Positions 1-10,778 of a stretch of DNA of 64,000 bases are shown here, piece by piece (the first letter of the stretch is position 1; every line of letters begins with the position of its first letter). The notes under the pieces were generated by a model. That model was not told the DNA's origin. It did no database searches and worked only from the letters and a program-made list of their open reading frames with translations. Where the stretch lies: contig NC_081331.1 of assembly GCF_022539665.2 (NCBI RefSeq), forward strand, positions 9,517,534-9,581,533, given 5' to 3'. The translations under genes were made by a program, and so were the position numbers. The stretch is from Daphnia carinata (lineage: Eukaryota > Arthropoda > Branchiopoda > Diplostraca > Daphniidae).

Positions 1-1983
1 GCCACGAGACAACCGACAACCAACTGGGAATCGGTTAGGCACGAGACGATTGTTGGTGATCGACCGCCGCAACGGCCGCATCGGTTAAATCTGCGTCAGT
101 GCAAGAACCGCAGCTCGCGGGACTATAATTCCATCGACGATTTGTCGCCGGAATACACCGTTTTGCCGTTCGTGAAGCGGCTAAAAATCCTCAACGAGCG
201 GCAGAAGATTGTCGAACTGCAGAAAGCGCTGACGACGACGGCCACGTCGATGGCGAGCGGAACGAGCGGAGACAGAAGTTCGACGTCGATCGCGCCAACT
301 CAGAACGCGAGTTCGAGTCAAATGGCGGCCACAGAGGGCGACGATAAGTCGGCGCTGGTGAGTGCCGAGTGCAACGAGACGCCCGAACGCGTTTGTTTGA
401 AGAAGATGCTCAAATCAGCGTCTCGCAAAGAGATGCTCCTGCCGCAGGACAAGAGTCATCGCATGAAATTGCTGCGTTCGCAAACGGTCGAAGGCTACGC
501 CATCCGTCATTCGAATTTCACCAAACTCAATCATCAACGCGTCAAGAACAATCACAGAATCGCTCAAACTATGCCGTCTCCTCCGCCGATGCCGTTGTAT
601 CAACCGGCGGATCCTGCTGTTAGGCCGCCAACACCTTTACCCGCTGACCAGGATCTTCGTGAATTTAATTCGATAGGAGTCGAACAGAAGCAGCTGTCTT
701 TCTTCAAAACCAGCGGACAAGATGGCGTTAAAGAGGAATGTGTAGCCGAATTGCTGACGGCTATCAAAACTGTCTTGCAAGACCGCCTGGTAAAAATTGG
801 ACATTCCCGTTCTTTCCCTTTTCTTTTTTTTTTCTTGATATTTCCTGTAGCAATAAAAGTATTTTGACTGAAAATGAATGACTCTTTTCCGGTTGCGGAT
901 AGGACGAAATTCAGGCCCGCTTCCAAGCTCAAATTCTTCGCTTGCAGAGCGAAGTGGAGAAGAAGGACCAACTTATTTGCCAATTAGAAATTCAATTGGA
1001 ATCGCTCGGACTCCAACCGGTTGTACCTGTTCACCAGGTCAGCTCAGAAACGCATTCGGAGCGAGAAGAGCAAACGAGTTCCATCGAGAGTGACGAAGAG
1101 GATGACGACGACAGTAGAACTTTGCGCTATTTTGCGGTCAGTCTCGTTCGAAAGAAACCGGATTGTTTGATATATATAAAAAAACAAAAAAAAAAAAAAA
1201 CAAACAAGAGCAATAATCATTTTCTAATTATGTATGCAGAGATCTGTCTCGAAAGGTTCATTTATTCACCTGGCACCGGCAAGCCCTGCAGCCTCCCAGC
1301 TGCCATCGCCTGATAGTCATCCGAAAAGTCCGTGCCTATCGGTGGATGACATGCTCGACTCGGCGGCTGAAGAACTACCTTCGACGGCCGTTCTCAATCC
1401 GGAGCCCCTGTGGCAGTTGGAATTCGGTTCGTGCTGGCAGCGGATGCAATCTTCGACGACACCCGTCACCAGCAATCCGAGGGACATCATCCTAGATATT
1501 GAGGAAAGCAGTTTGAGTAGCGTGAGTAGCAGTAGCGGAACCGAAACCGGCTCTTCAGCCAGACGGAAAAAATTGAGAGCCACAATGAGCTTGGATGTGG
1601 CGGGTTCCAGACGGCAGCCAGCCGCAACGGCTGGAGTGTTGAAAACACTATCGGCGCGGAGCGAGTCCCGCTCCCCGTCGGTCCCCTATAATCCAAATTG
1701 GGAGATCTTGATGTTAGCCGAATCGCTGGATAAAGACGAAGAAAACGAAGATGATTTCGATGGACAATCTCTGCCAGGGCGACTGCGTCCGGAAGAACTT
1801 CCGGCGGCCCTCCCGGCGGTTGTTCGCCGGCGCCGATCCTTGCGATCGTCAGCATCGGTCGATCCGCAAACGATGGGCAGTGCCAAATCGAAAAAGATGA
1901 TAGAGAAATGGTACTGGAGTTATCCGCCTCCGAATCAGGACGAGCCGGCCGACTTTCCCGCAAAGTCCGACGGTGGGAAATGA
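1..1983 (+). CDS. Ser-rich coiled-coil protein, 3' part (5' truncated by window)
   Basis: Three exons join in frame: <1..789, 903..1136 and 1240..1983 (TGA), all phase 0, with introns of 113 and 103 bp. The frame is open from base 1 with no convincing Met start, so the 5' end lies outside the window. The first exon holds a conserved-looking block, SPEYTVLPFVKRLKILNERQ (from about 148), followed by Ser/Thr-rich sequence. Exon 2 (EIQARFQAQILRLQSEVEKK) reads as a coiled coil with heptad Leu spacing and then a Glu/Asp-rich stretch. Exon 3 is Ser/Arg-rich and ends in a short Trp/Tyr/Pro segment. No enzymatic domain or membrane segment is visible. I do not recognise the family; the pattern suggests a scaffold or cytoskeleton-associated protein, which is inference only. 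Confidence 0.72.
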
Positions 1984-3789
1984 CGTCAGACAACAACCGA
2001 GAACAGCAGTGCATAGAGGCAAAACATTTGCATTGTTTTGTTTTTGTTTACATACATTTCAACGACTTTGTTCCACATCCCTCCCTTTTGGAATATATAA
2101 GTTCCGCATCAAGATCTCACCCTTTTTCGATTACGCAGTACATAGCATTGTGTCGTGATCTCATTTAACACGTTTTAAAATCAAATGAAATTTTTTCCTT
2201 TTTTTTTTTTTTTTGGAACAAAAATTTAAAAAAAAACATTTCGTCGTCTGCCCAAAACGATTTGAACGCGTGTTGCGGTGCTGAAAGTCGTTCCCAACAA
2301 ATTACAAGTATAAATAGTAAAAAAAAAAAAAAAAACTGTCCCTGTTGTTTTGTTCCGTTTTTTCTTTTTTCTCCTCGATGATGATGATGATAGATGCTCT
2401 TGTGGCTTTGAAATTATAATAAAAAATTCATCCAGTAAAAAAAAAAAAGAAATGAAGAATCGTGCCGTTAGTAAACATCCATCACTTTCCACAATCATCT
2501 TCCCAGTTTCAGACCTCAATTACGGTTACCTGATGATGTGAATTGAATCGCCATGGATACGGCCAAAGACGAACGTTGAAGATGGTGGAAATACGAACAC
2601 ACACACAAAAAAAAAACACGTGGCCATCGTTCGATCTTAGATGTGACCGAAATTGAGGGCATGAAACGAAAACGACGACAATGATGATTCAAAACGGAAT
2701 GGCGAAAATAAAGAGAACACGTGAACGCAGTGCAAGGCTGCTTCTGGCGTAACTAACAACATCGTCGGCATAACGGTTCCGCGTTGTGGAGGGTTTCATT
2801 CTTTTTCTTTCTCCCCGGCGCTATTTCGGACAGACTTCACGGCCCGTTGATCGTCACATTTTTTTTTTTTCATTGATAAAATAAAAAGTAAGAATCAAAT
2901 GAAAAATTCTTTTCTAACCGAGAGACGTTTTGAATAAGAAAAATGCAGTGAACCAAATTCTATTTCGTTTCAGTTTTCCCTTGTCTGTCATCACGATTAC
3001 ACGTGTCTGCTTCCATTCGTCGGGGGTACGACAGCTCATTAAATAATGTTATGCTAGTTTATTTTTAAAAATCCACTCCCCCGTCCCCTAACGGCCTGTC
3101 CATGTGACAAAGTTCTTCTATTTTTCCAGGCCTGAAGCAAAAAAGACGTTAGAGCTCGAGTAAGGTAATTACCCCGCTGGTTTTTTTCATACAGCTGTTT
3201 CGAACCGTTCGGGAGCCCAAAGTCTTGCGCTGACATGATTACACTCGCCGGGGAAACCGAACGACCCAACTGTTTTCTTTAGCTGAGAGCAAATGGTCCC
3301 TTTATCACCGGTTTTCTACCCGACTACATATCTCATGTCTGTCTTACACCCTTTTAGACTTCTGAGAATATCAGCTCTCTAGTTTAGGCAACTAGTCAAA
3401 AGAAAACAAAAAAAGGGATGTATAAATCGATATAACCCGAGGAGTAGCCACAGAAAAGCAGCTCAAGATGGAGCTTGCGCGAACCACAAAATGTGGTCCC
3501 GTTTCTCCCCCTGTCCGGTCGACACACACAAATAAAAGAACAACAGAATGGAAGTGAAAGCTTGGAAACAATCGACGGTTTATTATATTGGTACTTTCGT
3601 CAACCACTGGACGGAAATCATAATGACAACTTGCCATTGTTTGCGTAATAATAACTAGGTGAAGGAAACTTACACGAACTGACATTCTTTGTACGTTTTG
3701 TAGCAGAACAGATATGATAAGGGTGCGAGGCGCGGCAACTTTCAGGTTGCTGAACCTCATTCGTTAAGCTCCTCCCCCTGCATCAACCC
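1984..3789. other. 3' UTR of the first gene and non-coding spacer
   Basis: No ORF here has coding character. The first several hundred bases are probably 3' UTR. Candidate poly(A) signals (AATAAA or close variants) lie near 2418, 2687 and 2875. Homopolymer A/T runs are frequent (for example near 2200-2215 and 2320-2335). The exact transcript end cannot be chosen from sequence alone. Confidence 0.4.
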
Positions 3790-3978
3790 TCCATACCCCC
3801 CCATCGCGTACACCGATGGCGGCCACAACAAACTCGAGAACCCAGCACTACTGACGTTTCTCTTTCGGCTTCTTCGTTTTGCCCCTACGATTTCGTTTGC
3901 AAAACATGTCCCATCCTTAGATCTGGACATTGGTCGATATCAACTTAACGAAATTCACCACACACGAAACCAAACAAG
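3790..3978 (+). other. possible 5' UTR exon of the 5867..8750 gene
   Basis: A strong donor (AA|GTAAGTG at about 3978) lies some 1.9 kb upstream of a good acceptor at 5859-5860, whose exon carries six bases of leader before two consecutive ATGs. The sequence just before the donor is unusually GC-balanced for this spacer. It would give a non-coding first exon joined across a 1.9 kb intron. This is inference from splice signals only. An alternative leader could lie near 5500-5560. Confidence 0.25.
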
Positions 3979-5860
3979 TAAGTGTCAACTTCGTTCGGCT
4001 AAAAAAAAAAGTTCTTCAATTGTTCTCGTGTGCTGATGGGGGGGGGGGGGGGGATGCAAGCGACAGATGTAGGGGCCAGATCTTAAAACGTGATCTTGTG
4101 TCTGGCATCTCCCAACTCCCCTCGCTACCCTACTCGTTCGTGTTTACATTCACATGTTCTTTATCTCTTGAGTAAGTCGAACCAAGTCCAGTAGAATTTT
4201 CAGAACGCGCGTAATAAGACTAATCAAGTTAAGACAGGCTGAAGCCCTAGGTTCGAACTTCTTTTGATCGTCAGGGAAATGCTTCGTAACACGCGAGATG
4301 CTTTAGCGTTACCGGCTTTTGCGTGAACATCCAATTAGCTACATCATGCACGATTCATCGACATTGCATGATAAAGGCAAATATGTTAAAGTCGTAAAAC
4401 GTGTTTAATTTTGACTGAGTCTTCTTCGTTTTACTCTCTTTTCATGCTGAAGCATTCAAAGAACGTCCATACAGTTCCTCTCTGTCGCTGTCCCCCCCCT
4501 TTGTACGTCTGGTATCCGGTTATTTTTAATGGCGGCCCATTGGGGTTGAGTTTGCTCCCCCGTAAGTTTGGGAAAAAGAGATTTTTCAGCCTACATTATC
4601 TTTTGTACAGCTGTTACCCGATTTCCCTGCAACGGGATACACAGTACAGAGAGCTGAGATCGGTTTTCCCCGTAGCGAATTATTCTTCACGCTCTCGCAC
4701 TTAAAAAAGCATTTTATCATGTAGCCAAAAAAACGAATCAACTGTAACTTAATACGCCAGCTCTTTCAAAGCGGGACGAACAGCCTTTGGTTTCAATGCA
4801 CACAGAAAAAAAAGACAACAAACAATCGACTCGTTTAACCGGACTCAATCCGCCCAATCACCGTGAAAATAACCACCCGCACTACGTCCTCCCCATGACC
4901 TCATTTGTTTTTCATTGTTTTGTCTTTTTTATTATTATTATTATTATTTAATTTCACTTTTCATTGCATCGCATTTCAAAATCGATGCCCTCTTCTGTGG
5001 GGGATGTGAGGCGAATATGTGAGTTTGTTTTCCATGCCCGTGAGGTATCTCAGAACCACCGTTCAGTGGTCTGAATCCGTGTGCAGTCACGCCATCACCT
5101 TTTACAAAACAAAAACAAATCTGAACGTCACAGAACAAAAGACAGAGAGCATATACGCACCTTTCGTCCTTGAAAGAGAGAGACAGGGTTTGATAATAAA
5201 TTGAAATCGGAAAGGGGCGAAAAGGAAATCGTTACGAGGAGACTTTTTTTTAGAACAGAGAAACTAGCGAAGAAAGGGGGTTGTTTATTTCCCACGTTCT
5301 ACACGCCTCCCGGCTGCGGATGTTGCGTTTTTTTTTAGCAGGAGGGAAAAAAAAATTGTGCGGTTACATTCATGAACATTTAGATGCGGTGCCCTTTTCT
5401 CTTTGTGTATGCCGTGCTGGTCACAAAATGAGATTTCACAGTGTGTCGAACAGAAAACGATAAGTCTTTCCATATTGTCAAATTTTTCTATATCCTCCGG
5501 CAAGCTATTCTTGCGTGACTTGGGCGGACGGCGTCAGTGTTTTGTTTTGCTCCGCCATGCGGCCATTGTTGATTCAAACTTGAATGATAAAACTACGTAT
5601 ACAACGAGTATGCCGCATAAACACACTAGGCAAGCACGATCATTGAGCAGCAGGATAGATGTGTGTGGCTTTGCAAGTAAATTGGACATCACGCGTTGCA
5701 GGCATAGAACGCACGCAATTCGTTACTCACGATCTCAACCTTGCCCTCAAAAATGACTTCATGACTGTTGTTTCGGCCTGTGTGCGAATAAGCAAGCAAA
5801 TTCCACAACCTTGTTTCAAAGTTTTCCCTTAGTAACACTTTTTTCTTTCCTATATTGCAG
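3979..5860. other. non-coding stretch, probable first intron
   Basis: No supported gene. It includes a run of 16 G at 4038-4053 and a short (ATT)n tract near 4930-4949. Short ORFs on both strands lack codon structure or homology that I can see. Confidence 0.4.
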
Positions 5861-5866
5861 ACAATA

Positions 5867-8750
5867 ATGATGGAACCCATGATTGCAATGTCATCCCACA
5901 GAGAGCATGTTCATAGGTTACCAAGTCTGAACAATCTTTTGGAATCGGAGGTCATCTTGGGTGAAGATGAAGGGACATCTTCCTGTGATGGGGAAGATAG
6001 TGAAATGCATTCTGCGTTGGAAGATCTCAGTGAGACTAACACAGCTGATCTCAAGTTCCATGACTGTAGCCTGTCTTCTAGTATTGCCGATTCAGCTGTC
6101 ATGACTGATCAAGAACTTCAGCCAGACATGAGCAGACTCTCTCTTTCACAATCCTACTATAAACCTGAAGAAGAAATGAACAGACTTCCACTTTCTCAGT
6201 CTTACTACAAACCAGAAGAGCCTTCCATGACTAGAAGTATGTTGCCCAGGAGTAACAGTACTCTGTCAAACCGAACGTCTTCCAGCTCCAGATCTAGAGA
6301 CCAGCAAAGACTGGTGGCGCCTCGTCTAAGCTATGCTGATAATGGTAGCTCAGGCAGCAAGGGTCGATATTCTTCACCCTCTCCTTTTGCAACACGGCGG
6401 ACTGTATCTGTATCAGGTCCGAATAGCCAGCCTACTACTCCGTCTACGTTACGGAAACCTCCTACGTGTTCTCCAACTTCCACGCGACCTGCAGTTCCAC
6501 CTAAACCGATTGGCCTAACCCGTCAGCCATCCACACTAAAGGCGAAAACCCCCGAGAGTCCAATGACGCCAAGACGCAGTAGCAGCGTCCTTTCCACCAC
6601 AACCTCTCCAACAGCAAAGTCGTTTGTAGCCTCTGGGAAACAGCCTTCGGTTATTCGAACCAACAAACCAGTGACGCCCACCAAGCCTTTGACACCTCCT
6701 AAGCGAACAGACGAAAGATTCGCAACCCTAGGTCGTCGACCCAAACTCAGTTCACCGGTTATATCGACTTCGATGAGTGGAGGCACGTCCATGGAGATTA
6801 CCGCAGCTGCTCGTGAAACTAAAGCCGCCGCAGACAAATTCGCTACTTTGCCTAGGCGAAAAATAACAAAGGATCGGCCATGTCTTCCAAAACCACAACG
6901 AGAACCGGAACCGTTTTCCCGGATGGACGGTAATGCCACGCTACCACGTCCGATGAAGAAAGTGAGCAGCCCAACTTTGCCTGGTCCAATTATGAAGCCC
7001 CGGACGGTGATTTACATGGAGAAATCTGCTCAAACAGAGATGTCTCATAAGGATGTCAGGGAGGGTCTAGAGGCCTGTCATAAACTTCGCAGTTTATCCT
7101 GGCAACAGCAGAACAATGAAGAAGCTCGTCAGCTGGAGCGAATGCTTATGCAGGTATACTCTTACTTCATACAATGAAATTCATTCACCGTACTAAACTA
7201 CTGTCCCATTTCAGAGCAAAGAGGAAGCTGAAATGCTCCAACAAGAGCTGGACGAAGAACGTGAAGAACGTCAAATAGTTCAACGAGAACTGGAAAAAAC
7301 AACTCAACGTGTAGCTGCAATGCTTGATTCTATGGAGGGTGTCGAAAGAGAATTTCATACACGCGGTGATTCTCTCATCCATCTTGAGACTAATCTTCAG
7401 ACGTCGTCGCAAACGATTTCCGCTTTGCAAGAGCAGTTAGAGGCTCAGGATGCGGCGCTGCTCGCGCAACGTTTAGAGCTCAACCGAAGTTTGCAATCTG
7501 AGAAGGCACTTTTGCAGCAGATCCAAGAAAACGAATCAGAGAGCCGTGAGATGATGGAATTTTTGCAAGCAGAGAAACTTACCTTGCATGACGCCGTTCG
7601 TGACTCTGAATCCGAAATGGGGTTGCTAAAATCCCAACTTGAGGATTCCCAACGACTCTTGTTGCTTAAAGAAGAAGAATGCCAACATTTGGTTCGATTG
7701 GCCGAGCAGAGGCGACATGAGCTGGCTGCTTTGCAAGCTGACTTGAAGGGAGCTGAAGGTCGCACTGGCTCTGTGCTTTTGGCTCAAGGAGCTCAGCTTT
7801 CGGCCGCCGCTCTGGCGTTGGTAAAGCTTCATTCACGCATGGATGGTATTCTACAAATCATTTTGCAAAGCCATGCCCTACCCGCTGCTGAATTAGAAGC
7901 GCTTGTCTTCCCCAACGAGGCTTATCGGGACGACAAACCAAATATCCCAGCAATGGAATTTACGAATTTAATTGAATTCTCCCCAACGGCTAATGCTGTA
8001 GAACTGGATGTAAACGAGACCGAAACTTTGACAACGCCAGAGCAAACGCAGCCGATTCAGCGGCTAGTTGGAAGCACCAGCCTACAAGTATTACCCTTAA
8101 ACAGTTATATTTGTGTGAGCAGCAACTGAATTTATTGAATTAGGACCTGAGTGACGCCATCAATCTCACCCGTCGTCGGCCTCCTGAAGGCCGAGAAGAA
8201 CCCAACCCGGTAGTAGATGAAGAATTACGACTTGCTGCTTCACTGGTCGACCAAATTGACGAAGCTGACCACGTTCTATCAAAACTGTTGCGAGTTGTAC
8301 GACGCTTGATTTTGGACAAGGATTCTACCCTGCAGCAACTAAGCGACGAAAAGTATGTCAATTCTCCATTTGCTTCTTCCATGACGTTTAAATTTATGTA
8401 CTTAACAATTTAATTATTTGCATAGAGAACAACTGTTAGCAAGTCTTAGCGCTCAAACTGTCGCTCTGTTAGAGGCAAAGGAGGAACTGAATAAGCTGCG
8501 AAAAGCAGGAGAAGAAGTTGAACCAATAACGATGGAAAAGGTCGTTGACTTAGGTTCCTATTGCAGCCGCTGGAATGATCTCTCTGCTCGGCCAGATGCT
8601 CAAGTGTGCTGGTCAAAATCCGTCTCGCAAGTGTTGGAAACATTGCCGATAGATATTTTGCACGCCCACCCGGCCTTGCAGCAACTTTTACATAAATTGA
8701 TTTCCAACTTTGATGATGAACACGATCCTAACGCCAATGGTTCGGGCTAA
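5867..8750 (+). CDS. Ser/Pro-rich coiled-coil protein, 897 aa
   Basis: Exons are 5861..7153 (CDS from the ATG at 5867), 7215..8087, 8144..8352 and 8426..8750 (TAA). All splice sites are GT-AG, the introns are 56-73 bp, and the frame is continuous. Residues 1-120 are acidic/Ser-rich with two copies of an SQSYYKPEE motif. Residues 120-390 are a disordered, basic Ser/Thr/Pro region with repeated TLPRR-like and SPxxP motifs, typical of microtubule-, SH3- or 14-3-3-binding segments. From about residue 400 to 650 there is a long coiled coil rich in Glu/Gln/Leu. The C-terminal 180 residues are helical and end near a Leu/His-rich block. There is no signal peptide or transmembrane segment. The layout resembles cytoskeletal or centrosomal adaptors such as insect quick-to-court-type proteins, but I cannot confirm that assignment. 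Confidence 0.85.
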
Positions 8751-9068
8751 AAATATCCTAAACAGCTTCCAAGTATTAATATGAAAGAATCTCCGTTTAT
8801 ATTTTTTCTTACCCACAAGTAAAAAATTTCTTTTCGCCAAGTAACTGACCGTTTAGAATTCAACTACAAGACGTATCATTTATGTTTTTCATTTTGTTTT
8901 GACTTGAAAATACAAACGTGTGGTTATTTCTGACCAAGACCCTTTTTAAAATCTATACTGTAACCAATGCTATCAAATTCCATTTGGTAATTGCACACAA
9001 GAAATGAAAAAGCGCAACAAAGGACGTCATTAATGAGAACCTAATAACCGCATCAATGAAAACAGTCA
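8751..9068. other. convergent 3' UTRs
   Basis: This short spacer lies between the stop of the plus-strand coiled-coil gene and the stop of minus-strand neuferricin. Both 3' UTRs must lie here and could overlap. It is AT-rich and holds no ORF of its own. Confidence 0.5.
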
Positions 9069-10124
9069 TTATTTTGGAAGCATGCATGATGTCGCATCCT
9101 TCTGACAGTTTGGATACTCTTTCAGTAAAGAATCGTTCAGATCTGCTTCTTGGGCACAAGCGCAACGAATTTTTTTTGAATCGGCCGAGTAAAGAGAACG
9201 AGGAAATCCTACCCAGTCTCTTTGAATACCACCACTATGTAGAAAAAAAGGATGTCATTTAAGAAAGCAAATATGTGAGTACTATTCAAGTGGTTAAGGT
9301 TTACCTCTTCGTTGAACACCATACGCGAGAGCCTTCTTCTGGTTTGTACTCTATATTACACATCGGAAACTTTTCCTTAAACAAATCCTCATCTTCTTTA
9401 TGATTGGAAGCCTCTTTAATCCATTGCTGAGCATTATGATAATATTCAGTTGTTTTCCCATCAGCATCATAAAATAGCCCTTGCAGTTTACCTACAAAAA
9501 TCTTTGTGCTAGTTGTCAAACATGCATCATTTTTATAAGCTTTTAGTTACCAATGTACTGATAATCTTTCATGTAAAAATCCAACCAGTCTCGAAGCCCT
9601 ATATAATCTTGGTCTCCCAGTCCAGCAATATCGTCAATCAAACCTTCAGGTTTAAAATCACCAGTAACAAAGGCCCGGGAACCATCAACTCCTATATGAA
9701 CACAACAAAAAGGTAATGTAACAATCACGTAGATTTTAATATTAAATGTTTCCTTACCACTGAAAAAGGCATAGCCACCACCTGGACCATAATAATCTCT
9801 TCCTCTGGTGACATCAAACACTCTGCCCATTAGTGCAAGATAAATGTCACCACCATTTTCACCTTTATATTTTGCTAACTCTTCTTTTGTGAAGATTCTA
9901 GTAGGTTCTGCAAGTTCTGGAGATCCATTTTTAGAGCTAGCATCTTCAACTTTAGAATTTGTAGCTTTTCCTGCATGGAACCATTCGAATAATGACACTA
10001 ATGCAGGGAACTTGGCTGCAAAATCATGGATATCTTTTGTATTATATATCAAGTTTGGCTGGTACCACGCAATCACAGATGCAAGGAGAAGTACAGCTAA
10101 AGACAACTTCACTAGCTTGTTCAT
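9069..10124 (-). CDS. CYB5D2: neuferricin (cytochrome b5 domain-containing protein 2)
   Basis: Minus-strand exons are 10124..9758, 9691..9551, 9491..9305 and 9234..9069, giving 286 aa, within the family's usual size. Residues 1-20 form an N-terminal hydrophobic anchor/signal (LVKLSLAVLLLASVIAW). The cytochrome b5-like heme/steroid-binding core starts at FTKEELAKYKGE and includes GRVFDVTRGRDYYGPGGGYAFFSG, then SRAFVTGDF and LRDWLDFY. Exon 3 has the GKLQGLFYDADG block and VWCS. Exon 4 gives SGGIQRDWVGFPRSLY and a Cys-bearing tail ending DATSCMLPK. An A8 tract in exon 4 fixes this tail frame; reading one base off gives a false longer ORF. MAPR-family neuferricins are extracellular or endomembrane heme-binding proteins linked to neuronal differentiation in vertebrates. 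The role here is inferred from the family. Confidence 0.93.
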
Positions 10125-10778
10125 CTTCCTTACTGCTAGTCCAGAAACTGCGACTCGCTATCTCACTTCAATTCGAGATACAAACACGAGGTTAGATTAT
10201 TTCGCTATCCCCTTTCACGGGCCGCAGGCGGTACAGACGTTGATAACACCACAAGAAAAACAAGATTTTTTGACGTTAGTGGAAGCCGTTGCCATGACGA
10301 TGATCAGTCCCGGCCGTTCTAAAGGGCAGTTCTAAAGAGAAGTAAACCAAAAAAGCAAAAATCAAATTATTTTTCTTAAATTCGATTAGAGAATATTTAA
10401 AAAAAAATGTTATTGATGCGAATGAACGGGGCAGGTGGTAAAAAATGAATAAATACTTTTTAACTTTTTTACGTAATCAGAAATTAGCTAAGCACACAAA
10501 CGACAGCAGATGGCAGTGAAAGCCAATAAACACAGAACAACTGAACAAGTCGCTTTAACAAAAATGGCAGCAAGAATTATTAATCGTCATTATCAAACCG
10601 GAAAGTAAATACTGTCGTTGCCAGTACACGTGTTGAGTGTCAAGGTAGAGGCTTGTTTCTTACAAATTATAGGTTTATTGTATTCTTCAAATTAAATAAG
10701 TAGAAGCATTCCTGTGAAATGATCTCATATTGATAATAGATTGAAGTAAAGCGAAATCAGCAAAATATCGTGAATAAA
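10125..10778. promoter_or_regulatory. bidirectional promoter between neuferricin and IBTK
   Basis: Only 654 bp separate the two divergent start codons, so both core promoters and 5' UTRs must lie here. I see no convincing TATA box for either direction, which fits housekeeping-type initiation. No coding sequence is supported in this gap. Confidence 0.45.

Noticed and set aside
8953-9165. Long C-terminal extension of neuferricin with a hydrophobic tail
   Set aside because: It came from misreading an A8 tract by one base. The correct frame gives a Cys-bearing tail that matches the family and stops at 9069.
9844-10335. 163-codon plus-strand ORF over neuferricin exon 1
   Set aside because: Antisense to a well-supported exon and runs through the shared promoter.
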